DNA of 64,000 bases from Saccharina japonica (lineage: Eukaryota; Sar; Phaeophyceae; Laminariales; Laminariaceae), in the NCBI GenBank assembly GCA_008828725.1, contig MEHQ01003630.1, positions 19,811 to 83,810 of the forward strand, read 5' to 3'. Below the pieces are notes generated by a model that was not told the DNA's origin, searched no databases, and saw only the letters and a list, made by a program, of their open reading frames with translations. The translations under genes and the position numbers were made by a program. How positions within the stretch are numbered: the stretch's first letter is position 1; each line of letters begins with the position of its first letter. Positions 21,040 to 33,000 of this stretch are shown here, piece after piece.

Positions 21040-21099
21040 ATGGGTGCCGGAGCGAGCGCGGCGAGCATGTCCGTGGAGGAGAGGAGGGAGATGTATGAG
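21040..21099 (+). CDS. Tudor-like gene, exon 1 (start)
   Basis: ATG at 21040 gives MGAGASAASMSVEERREMYE, ending at GAG|GTGGGC in phase 0. Chosen as start because Gly2 and Ser6 fit the myristoylation consensus and because the next exon continues directly. An internal ATG lies at residue 10. Confidence 0.65.
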
Positions 21100-24000
21100 G
21101 TGGGCCATTTTGTTGAGGGGTGTGTCCTCGGGGTGCGAGTACATAACAGCTGCTACATGCGTACGTACGTATAGATGATATTGCAGCACTGCTGTTATAT
21201 GATACCAGGTACATCGTGCATGGTATTATACAGTAGTGCCTTGTACCAAGTGAGAGTACGGTAGAGCCCGAACTGATGGTCGACCCCCTCTTCATGACCT
21301 AGATCCGACAGGGCAGATATATTCCCTGACCTGTATGATACGTATGATCTGTATAATCTGTATCATCTGTATCATCTGTATGATATGTATGATCTGTATG
21401 ATCTGTATGATCTATATAGTCTGCATGATCTAGCTCATGTTGCAGGGTGGGGGCCGTATACTCTACTACACGATCTACAGCCAGTCAGTTGTAGGACGTG
21501 TTTCCTGGGTTGGATCTGAACTACGAAAGCATACACCGTACATATCCTGCACAACGTATTAGAACGGCAGGTCGGGATCTAGATGGTCTACTACTGCAGA
21601 TCGTGATCTGTCCGGCGTGTGCAAAACAATTTCAGTATTACGGGGTGGGCTAATGTAGTAAATAGGACCCACGGTACACACAAAAACCTATATATTTACC
21701 TCTTTTTACTAACAATATGTGGTTCTATTTACTATGGCCCTCCGTAATAGCACTCCGTAATGTGTACGAGCGTACGTAGCCTAGTTGGGAGCTCGATGGG
21801 GAAACGTTAACGTTGTCGAAATTGCAAGAGCGGCGAGTACCTCATCGGCCACCCCAAGCAGCCTACGAAGTGATTACGACAGTGCACAGGTCCTCTCCTG
21901 CTGCATAACACTGCTTGTGGGCGCAAAAGCTCCTTGTGAAGACATTGAACAATGTATAGTAGTGCATAATAGTATTTAGATGTGTTGGCCGGATTGCGCC
22001 AAAAACAAATCCGAAGTCGCTATTTTCCGGTGAGATGTTATTGAGAAACGCCTACATACGACGTACAAGTACTCTGAACAAGCCTGCATGGAACCCATGC
22101 TCTGGCGCCAACCTGGAGCATAGGTGCTAAATCACACTACCTGGTAGGGTTTAGCGTAGCGATCGCTGCCTGGGCGTAGCCAGATTTACTACAAGTCTGA
22201 CTATTAATAGCGTCCCGAAACAAAATCATACCCCACGGTTTCATGCGGAGATAGATGTGTCTTGCACGCGACCCCACACCCCAACCGAATGCTATCCGTG
22301 TCGATTAACCCCCCGGTGTATTATGCAATACCCCTGTAGGTGCTCCGAGAAACACACACGAGGGATGACCTCGACGCTCTGGCCGAAGAGGAGAAGCAGG
22401 CGTGGCTGGAGGTAGTGGAGGAGGACCGGGCCGGGGCAGCCCTGGCACCATCAAATGCATCAACTAGTGCATCAACCGAGATGCGCGAAGGTGAAGGAAA
22501 TGAGCCCCACATATATACATTATATACATGCATACAAGTGTATATATATAGACTATGCATCCGACATCGCCTCCCCAGGTTCGTAAACCCCGCAGGCGAG
22601 ATTGGTTTTTAAGTCATGGTAATGGCGTCGTCCCCGCAAAGGAGGTAGGGGGCGGAGTGGAGTGCTCTCACGGGCCATCGACCGCCCCATCCCAAACAAC
22701 AAAAACGAAACAGAAAAGACGAGAACCCCCGAAAGCGAAACGGGACCGAGCACTCACGTATTCTAGGATTTGTTTGGTTGAATGGAATCGCCAGGTCAGC
22801 GGAGTACGTAGGTCAGCCTGTTATTCGTCAATCTGTCTGATGTGAAATGTAACGCCAAAAAAAGAAATGAAACACGAAACGAAACAAGTTACACAGGACG
22901 CCGATTGGGCTGGTCGCGGACGTGCTCTGTACAACCAGTAAATAATTTGAGTTTAGTCATACATGTCAACCCTAAGTTGGCAATATTGCGGCCTGCAACG
23001 TGTTCCGGTACGTATGACACCGCCATCTCCCACCCATGACGAACAGCCACGCGTCTGAACCAACCAACCCTTCGGCTTAGCGTACGTACTGGTAGCGCTG
23101 CACAACACATACATACACGACCCTCCGATTCAAATTCCCTCCCAAGTACTTACATGATGGCTGACTCTCAATGCGTTCCAGGTAATGTTTTCGTTTTTTT
23201 CCCTCAAGTATCCAACTGACGTGGCGTAATAACGTATCGTAACGCACCGTGGTTCTGCGCCACATATGACCCTTCCGTGTTAACTTCTGAAGCATGACGG
23301 CTTGCTCCCCATTGCGTACGCAATTGGTTTTGAAAGCATTCTCAACACTACTGCTGTATGTCTGAGTACAGCGGCTTGACGGCAAAGCATGGGGGGGGAA
23401 CATGGAGAATACGGGGGGGGGTGCGAAACGTCCCGTTATGATTAGAGTAGTTTGGCCACTGTTCAATGGCCCCGATATCGTTCGACGTTGCTGTTATCGT
23501 TCAAAGGCATCGGTATCGTTCGATGGCGCTGGTGCCGTCTGACGGCATCGTTATCGTTCGACGGCATCGTTGTCGTTCGACCACACTGATATCAATCGCC
23601 GGAACCGTTATCGTTCGACCGCACTGATATCAATCGCCGGAACAGCTGTCGTTCGACGGCACCGTTATCCTCTTGACGGCACCGTTATCGGTCAACGGAA
23701 ACGACATTGTTCGGGGTCACTGTTATCAATCGGTGGCACCGTTATCGTTCCACCTTAACGATATCATTCGACGGTAACGTCAATTGTTCACCGGCACCGA
23801 TATAAACCGTTCGTCGGCGCCGTTATCGTTCACCGTTATCGTCATCGTTTAACGTCACCGATATTTGTCAACGGTACAGTTGGCGGTCAACGGCACCGCT
23901 ATTACTCGGTGCTGTGGTTGTCGTTCGAAGACACCGATATCGCTCCAGTGACACCGATATCGTTGTCGTTCGATGACATCGCCATCGCTATCGTTCAACG

Positions 24001-27000
24001 TCACTATCATCGCTCATCATTCGTCATCGTCATCGTTCAACAGCACCGTTATCGTTTGACGGTACCGGGCTTAGGTCGACGGCAACGATATCGTTCGATC
24101 GTTTGACGGCATAGTGATGGTTCAACGCCACCGTTATCGTTCGACGGCAACGCTATCATTCGACTGTACCGTTATCCTTCGGTGGCATAGTTATCGTTGT
24201 CATTCCACGACACCGTAATCGTTCGGCGGCACCGTTCTAATCGTTGGATGAAACCGATTCATGTCGATGCCACCGGCATCGCTCGATGGCTCTGCTGTCG
24301 CTATCGCTGGACGTTGCGGTTATCGTTCGACGTTACCATAGAGTTGTTCGACGGAACCGTTATCATCCCACGGCACCGTTTTCGCTTTGACGGTACCGAC
24401 ATCGTTATCGTTCAACGGTACCGTCATCGTTTGACAACATCTCGTTCGGTGGCACCGGTGTCTTCTGAAGGCCACCCGTGTCTCCTTGGAGGCACCGGTC
24501 GCGTTTGAATGCCGACGCATGCTACGGGTAGAGGTGCACCATTTTGATTGTGAGGGTGGTCGCTTGAGAAGCTCTATACCTGACCCGAAAACTGTTTTTT
24601 TTTAGGAAAATAAAAGTGCTATGTATCCGATTAACAAGCCTAGTGGATACGTAAAAAATGAAATATACCGCGGCAGCAGAATGATATACCGACGGGTTTC
24701 GGTTAAGGAGTCCCGTCATTCAGAAAACGTTTTAGCCAAAAAAAGGTATACCTCTATCGTACCACGCGTCGGCCACCGGTGGCGTTTGAATGCCACCGGT
24801 GTTATTTGAAGGCACCGGAGTCGTTTTGAAGGCACCGTTATCGTTCGATGTAGCTGTTATCATTCGACGGTGCAGATATCGTTCGACGGAGACGTCGCCG
24901 TTCTCGTTCGGCATCACCGATATGCTGCTGTTGTTGCTGCTGCTGCTGCTGCTGTTGTTGTTGTTTTTGTTGTCACGTAGAGTTATCGCCAAAATCTAGT
25001 CCATTGGTCACAAGAAAAGCATGAGAACCCTTGAGCCGGCTCAGCGCCCTCACCTAATCGCCCCACTCCACCCTGCGGGTGTCGGGGGTGCGGGAAACTT
25101 TGGATCACTGTCGTTCGACGGCACCGTTATCGTTCAACGTTACTATTACCATTCGACGGTACGGGTATCGTTCGACGGAGCGGACATCCGTTCGACGGTG
25201 CCGCCTTTCACTTCGACAGCACTGCCATCGTTCAAACAGCACCGTCAGTATTCAACCATACTGTTATCCTACAACATTACCATTATAGTTCGTCGTGTTC
25301 TGTTATCGTTCGACGACACTGGTATCGCTTCACCTTTGTCCTTATCTTTCGATGACAACACTACGTATCGTTTCGACGACATCATTGTACTTCTTTATTT
25401 CATCGCTATCGTTTAACGACGCCGTTGATTGCTTTCTTGCGGACGCGCCGACCGCGTGTGCTATTATATCCGTAGGCGAGACGAGCAACGTCACCACCGC
25501 CCCCGCTGCCACCGCCGCCGCCGCCGCCGCCGCTGCGGCCGTTGCGGCCGCTGCCATTACTTCCGACATCCAAGTCGAAAACGGGGACACCATTGTAGGT
25601 GGTGGTGGTGGTGGTGGCGGTGGCGGGGGGTTACCCGGGGGTATAGGGGGTGGGGGCTCGGGCACGATCGGACCGCAGAAGCGAAAGACGCGCTTGTCCT
25701 ACTACCAAGCGCCCGGCGGTCAAACCCCTACACCTGGTGGTGAGTGAAGGGATTAGTTGTAACACTGCGGGGCTAAGGGATATCACACAGGGGGCAGAAG
25801 GGTTAACCCTACCTATGGTGGGCATTTTGGAGGGCGGAGCGGGGTTATAAGCATGCGGACGTTGTGCCTTCGAAGCGAGTCTGACTTTCGACTGACTGCA
25901 GTAAATGTTGAAGTGGCTTCTGCGTTGTATCGCCGGCGGCAGTTGTCATAAAATAACCGCTGGGCGCTCAAACTCCTGCTCCTGTCGGAAACTGGGTACA
26001 GTGAAGTAATATTACGATAGGGGGAAGGGGTTAGCCTTACATGTGATTTGTGTTTACGGCGGGTAGGCGTGTGCTGCTGGACCTTCGAGGTTGTGAGCCT
26101 GACGATGGGCTGACTGCAGTTGTGTTGAAGTGATTTTCTGCGCATGTATCGACGCCGGTAGTTGTCGTAAAATGAAGCGCTCGGTGCTTAAACTCCTGCT
26201 CCTGTCGGCACGCGAGTAAAGTGAATGGATGAAAATAATACGGGATTGTACGAGGGGGAACGGTAGGAGATTGAGTTTAGGCCTACGTTCCTATTGTGTG
26301 TGTTTTGTGTGTGGAGAGATATTCATGCGCTGTTGGGCCTTCAAGGCTGTGAGCATGACGTTGAGCTGATCGTTGGAGTGCAGCAGCACATTTGTAATCG
26401 CCGCCAACATGTGTTCGTTTGTAGATCCCCATATGTCGGTCGGTCGGTCGGTCGGTGGATCGGTGGGTCGGTCGGTTGGTCGGTCTGCCGATCGGTCTGT
26501 TGGTTTGCCGATCGATCACTAGGTCGACCAGTAGGCCAGTCAGTATATCGGTCAGTACGCTGATCAATAGATCGGTCGGTCGATCAGTAGGTCGAAGCTC
26601 AGTCAGTGTATTGGTCAGTAGGTTGATCAATAGCTCGGTCGGTCGATCACTAGGTCGATCAGTAGGCCAGTCAGTATATTGGTCAGTACGCTGGTCGATA
26701 GATCGGTCGGTCGACCAGTAGGTCGAAGTTCAGTCAGTGTATTGGTCAGTAGGTTGGTCAATAGCTCGGGCGGTCGATCACTAGGTCGATAAGTAGGCCA
26801 GTCAGTATATTGGTCAGTAGGCTGATCAACAGATCGGTTCGGTGGATTGGTCGGTTCAGCCATCCCAAAAGGAGTTCTAGTTTTTTTCCGCCGCCATGTA
26901 CGTTAGAAACTCGCATGCGCTCGTACAGCAGAAGCAGTATAGTATATCATGTAGGAACATACGTAGTAATCACAACCAAACTTGGTGCCTAAACATAGGC

Positions 27001-30000
27001 GGATGCCTTGGTGTTCGGGCCCACGTAGGTTCTGGCTACTACTTACTACATGGGCCCACCCGGAACAAAAAACATAAAGGGCGTCAACGCCACACCGCAC
27101 CTGCTGGCGGCGTGTTTTTTCTTTGTGTTTTTTCATCTCCAGGCGGGCAGGAGAAGGAGGCGGAGGGGGGCAAAAACAGCGAGGAAATATCGGAGGGGGA
27201 AAACTCTGCGCTGCCTCTACCCTCGGGCGAGCTGCCCGCTTGGAAAAAAAACGCGCTGGAAACGGAGACACCGCACGAGCTGTGCATCGGCGACGTCGTC
27301 CGAGCTAGGTGTGATGTTGATCAGATGGATGCGATGGGATGTCATAAGACCAGATCAGGTCAGATACTATAACATTTTAGATGGCATGAGTACATCCCGT
27401 TATTCATTCGACGCTGGCATCTGTATGCAAGAAAGTACGCATAAGGCATAAGGCGCAGAAATCCGCCTCACATTCGGTTCTTAATAGGGTGTAGCTCACC
27501 CGTCCTGCGACGCACAACGCCTCGCGCTTGGTGCAAGCAATCAATGTCTGCCTGATCGGTGAAAATCCGACATGTCCCGTCCCGGCATTGAAGGGATGCG
27601 AGGGTCTACGGTCATATGACTGAGGCTATCCATGACATGAGTACGCCCGCAACTCCCCCCCCCCTCGTCCCGTTTCTCCTCTGTGCTACGCCAAAACAAA
27701 AGGGACACGAGCTGTGGCGGAATGTGGTTCGAGGGATTGCTCACCGCCATCTCCGACGAGTCAACGTTCACGGTAAGCACCCCCAAACAAATGAATGCAT
27801 CCCCACGCAACCGACACAAATGAATGCCTTCCGCATTCTGTTATAACTCCATGGCGGTACCGCACCCACAGCCCCAAGAAGCCAGGAGACCCCGGTCTTT
27901 TAGGGCGCGCATCAAGGCCTACCGTAACACCCGGGGTGATAACATACCCCCCCCCCCCTTGCGCAGTAGTTGTATTTAACGAAGCTAAGGAGAGTCCGGT
28001 AACTTGTAAGTGGAAGTGGGGAGAAGATGAATTACCGATCGTAGACCAGTATACGTACCTTGGCGTAGAAATCTCAAAAGATTGCTCTTGGGATGCACAC
28101 ATAAATAAAATAATAGGCAAGGGTAAGGCACACGTAGGCAAGATGGAAGCAGTCCTAACAGACTCGCACCTTGACACTAGAATTAAGAGGTGTATACTGA
28201 TGAATGTGATTGTACCGAAATTATAATATGCAGGAGAAGTATGGGAAGGGAATGCGAAGCTCGTAAAACAGCTGGAAACAGTACAGATGACAGCAGAAAA
28301 AAAGTACTAGGATGCTCAAGTACGACGAGTAATTCAGTATTGAGAGCAGGACTGGGAATCTACCCACTTAAGACAAATAGAGACGTGCGTAAGTTGAAAT
28401 GGCAATATAAAGTAAAGAACATGCCAAATAAGAGGTTGCCAGCCATAGCTGATAAAGCTGTATGGGAGAAAGTAACCAAAGGGCGAGCTGGAATAAGGTG
28501 GGATAGCGTAGTCGAGAAAATATGGAAGGATATAGGAAACCAAAAAGAGATGCTGGCCATAGAGAAATTTAGCGGATACAAGACAGAAGTAAAAGAAAGG
28601 ATAGAAAGAAGGGAAAGGCTAGCGCTAAGAAAAAAGATGGAAGGGGAAGAACACTTAGAGATATACGGGAGGTTGAGAGAAGGAATAGGAATGAAAATGT
28701 ATTTGCATGGCCCAATGGACTTCGCGAAAAAGCTGAAACTGCGATTTCGTGTAGGGGACCTGGACCTGCCAGAAAGAAGGAGGTATACCAGTAGCCGGGA
28801 GGAGGAGGAAGTAGATGCACAGATGTGCCCATGTGGCAAGGCCATAGGGAGTAGAATTCACATAGTGAGAGAATGTGAAAGGTACAAGGAGGAAAGGGAT
28901 GTGTTAGAGGAGGAGATGAGTAAAATAGACGAGTGTGACATGGAGCAGTTTGGTACACTAAATAGTAGCGAGAAAACGATCGCTATCTTAGGAGATAGAT
29001 GGTGGCCACAGGCGGCGAAACAGGAAAGGGATAAGATTAGCAAACATTTTCTTTGTAATATATGGAAACAACGTAATGAGCGCCCAAGTGTTGGAGGTGT
29101 CTCTATTAGGAGTAGGAACGGTGCTCCGTCTCGAAAGGGATGCGTGGTCAATGGTCAAATGACTAAGGCAAGCAACAAATGAGTACGCCCCCCCCCCCTG
29201 GGATGACCTCCAGGGCCGATTTTTGTATCCAAAGCCAGGGGGTGCGTCTGCGACGAGAATGCCGACTTTAGAAAGACTCCGTCGAGGCCGTTCGATGGAC
29301 GCCTTGCTCGTCGTTTGCACTAATTATTGTTACAGTATCCCCGTTGTGAAGAGAAAATCAGCTTTGACATTCGTCCCGGGGGGTGTGTTATATTATCACC
29401 CAGTGTGATAGATTATCACCCGTGTGTTATCGTTATCACCCGTGTGTTATATTATCACCCGTGTTTTACGGGGGTTTTTATTGGTTGGGGGGACGGGTTG
29501 GGGGAGGCCAGTCAAGGGCGTCAAGCCGCGATTCCCTATGTAGCATCTCTGCATTATGCTGTACCCGCAAACTTCAGACATAAAACATAGACCAGAAGCA
29601 ACTATCTCCCTCCCCCGTTAAAACTCAATGCCTTTCGCGTGATGTTGGAACTTTATATACGGCGGTGCCGCAGCCAGAGCCAAATATGTTGAAGGAGAGC
29701 TGTCTTTTTTAGGTGCCTGCCATGACCAGAACACACCTCATCCGCCCCAATAAGAAGTTGTGCTGGATCAGAATAGTAACGATCCAGTTCAGCAAGCATG
29801 TCCTAGATCTTGCACGTTATACGGATGCCACCTAGCCTTGGTGTACGGGGCGGTCAGAGGCGGCCAGCCAAGGGACAAGACCGCGGTAGTCTACTGCTGT
29901 ACCCATAAACAACCCCCCCTCCCCTTACCCCCCCCCATTACCGTCTCAAATAAATGCCTTCCGCGCGATGTTGGAACTCCATGATGTTCATAGTACCGCA

Positions 30001-33000
30001 GCTAAATCCAAACATGCTTCGTATACAGGAGAGCGGCCTTTTTGGGGGCCACTTCAAAGCCAATTCTGGCATCAACATACGAAGTCCGTACATATATATC
30101 TCTGGCACGAAGTATTCCAAAACAATGCCTGCCACGTCATGTTGAAACTCTATTACAGCATAGCGGCACAGACATTCATTCAAAGCTCTTCACGGATCAT
30201 TACCCGACCCGCGGGTCGGGCCAGGAAGCTCTTCACATATAACGGGTCGGATCGAGTCGGGTCGGGTCGGGTCGGGTCGGGTCGGGTCGGGTCGGGTCNN
30301 NNNNNNNNNNNNNNNNNNNNNNNNNNNNNNNNNNNNNNNNNNNNNNNNNNNNNNNNNNNNNNNNNNNNNNNNNNNNNNNNNNNNNNNNNNNNNNNNNNNN
30401 NNNNNNNNNNNNNNNNNNNNNNNNNNNNNNNNNNNNNNNNNNNNNNNNNNNNNNNNNNNNNNNNNNNNNNNNNNNNNNNNNNNNNNNNNNNNNNNNNNNN
30501 NNNNNNNNNNNNNNNNNNNNNNNNNNNNNNNNNNNNNNNNNNNNNNNNNNNNNNNNNNNNNNNNNNNNNNNNNNNNNNNNNNNNNNNNNNNNNNNNNNNN
30601 NNNNNNNNNNNNNNNNNNNNNNNNNNNNNNNNNNNNNNNNNNNNNNNNNNNNNNNNNNNNNNNNNNNNNNNNNNNNNNNNNNNNNNNNNNNNNNNNNNNN
30701 NNNNNNNNNNNNNNNNNNNNNNCCTGTGCCAAAGGAACCCGGCTTCAGCTAGCTCAAAAGGGGTCCATGCTTTCTCATGGCTCTTCACGGTCATAACCCG
30801 ACCCGCGTGTCGGGTCAGGACTTTTTTTTAATGTCACAGGTCGGATCGGGTCGGATCGGGTCGGATCGTCGGGTCGGGTCGGGTCGGGTCGGGTCGGTTC
30901 AGGAGTGTTTTATTAACTTTCACAGGTCTGGTCTGGTCGGGTTGGTCACCCATACCCGACCCACACTGACCTGCACACGACGCCGTGAACAGCCCTGCAA
31001 ATTACTAGCTTTTAGATGGGGAGGTAGACCAGTCAAGGGATCAATAACCTGCAGGTTCACTACTTTCCCCTCAATATACAACCAACGCCCCTACTACCGT
31101 GTCAAACAATGCACCGTTTTAAACATGCACTGCTGGTGATGTTGGAACTCCAATATCATATACGTATCGCAGCGAAGAAAGCCAAAGTGTTTGAAAAATC
31201 GTGTTTCGTCGGGCACGCGTGAGGCTCTCTTTGAGCCACCATGGACAAATAAAACAAACCACTTGATAAAAAAAGGAGTTGATGAGTCGCTTATTCCCAA
31301 GTCAACACTTATCCGTACTTAACACGACATAGATAAAGCAACCAACTAACCACCGCATCGAATAAAAAATGATATCACCATGTCTGATGCAACGTCTGCA
31401 ATAACGTTGATATCGTTTAGGGATTGTGGGAATTCGTTGATATCCTGTGGTTAATAAACTCACGCTCTGCCCCCCCCCCCTCCTCCCTAGGTGGAATTGA
31501 CTGGCAAGGGTCATGGAGAGGTTGCAGATCACATTACAGTCGGAATTGACGACCTCGTGAGGGTCATGCCATGGTTTTGTATAGAGGTGGGGGATGTGGT
31601 GGAGTGCCACCCGAAGGACATGATGGGGTGGGTGCGAGGGAAGGTGGTCAGGGTTCTCCACGCGGAGGCGCTGTACGATGTTGCGCTCGACGGCGGGGAT
31701 TCGGTGAGAATAGCCCCCAAGCAACAACCTCGTGCTTATTTAGTTTTCGATTGGCCTTTGCGCTGCACGTTATGGAGGGGCAAGTAGAACAACCCGTGAG
31801 GATAATCTATGACCTAGATCATTTATACATCATATACAACATAATCTATACATCATCTATGTAGTATTTATACATCATATATAGGTCATCTATAAACAGC
31901 CGACTTTCCTAATTGAGAATTGCCTTTCCGATGAGAATGAAAATCGACTTTAGTACTTTGTTATTGTTTAAGAGTTGTATTTCGCTCACGATCAAAATTT
32001 GACCTAGAAAATATGTCCCTCGATGGTAGGTATCGATCCACGAAAAAACAAATGAAATCGGCCTTGACAGGCTCGAAAAATCAAGGATTTAAGGGAATTT
32101 GCATTTATGAGCGAGGTCGCTCGCCCATAAATACAGATTTTCTGGGATCCTCGATATCTTGAGACTGCCGATGCCGATTTCGTTTTTTTTTGTGATCGAC
32201 GGGTGTCAGAACTGACAATAGTTTACATTGAAGAAAATGACTGTAAGGGAAGTACATCTCTTACAATTAAAAAAACAATATTTTCGATTTTCATTCTCAT
32301 CGGAAAGGCAATTCTCAATTAGGAAAATCGGCTGTTTATACGCAGTTCATCTAGATGATATATATACATATATATATATATTCTATAGATCATCTATAGA
32401 TCATCTAGATCATGCCTAGATCATGTATATATCATCTAGATCATCTATAAATCATCTAGATATCGTCTAGATCAATTATACATCATCTATAAATCATCTA
32501 GATCATATATGTATCAAATATAGGTCATCTACATATCAGCTATAATAGCTCATCTAGATCATCTAGATCCTCACCTGCCGTTGCGAAGTGCTGTACAGGA
32601 CCTGAATACCATAGTACAGAGCCAACCCAAGAAATTCGCCAACGCTCATGCTCTCCACGTATTGGTGCGCATTATCGGGTGGTGAACGAAACAAAAATTG
32701 GAATAGTCCGCACTTCGAACAGATCATGTACAGATAGATCATGATCTAGGTCATCTACAGATAGGTCATCTATGGATCACCTACAGTAGATCCTCACCTG
32801 GCGCTATGGGATGTTGTGCAGGATTTGTATAGGACGCATGCAATGGTAGGGGCACACTACGACGTACCTTGTTTTTTCTTAGGCTCCTGGCTTGTAGAGC
32901 TCTGTACTAATGCTACCAAAAAGTCAAAAACGGATTTTAAAGAAAAATAAAATTAAGTATAACATGAAACAAACAAAATGGCAAAATGCAGTACGAAAAT

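Noticed and set aside
20786..21178. Poly-Gln protein of 130 residues
   Set aside because: It starts at a TTG and its Gln run is the (CAG)19 repeat; the overlapping MGAGAS start splices in phase to further exons.
22555..23039. Small basic frames in intron 2
   Set aside because: No splice support and no domain; exon 2 to exon 3 joins in phase without them.
26294..26721. SVGRSV-rich frames
   Set aside because: Translations of the GGTC satellite.
28190..29182. 330-residue frame as a host gene
   Set aside because: The reverse-transcriptase thumb motifs continue from the upstream frame, and the duplicate locus lacks the whole segment, so it is a retroposon fragment.
30180..30831. Open frames of 180-287 residues
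   Set aside because: They run through 424 N and CGGGT repeats.
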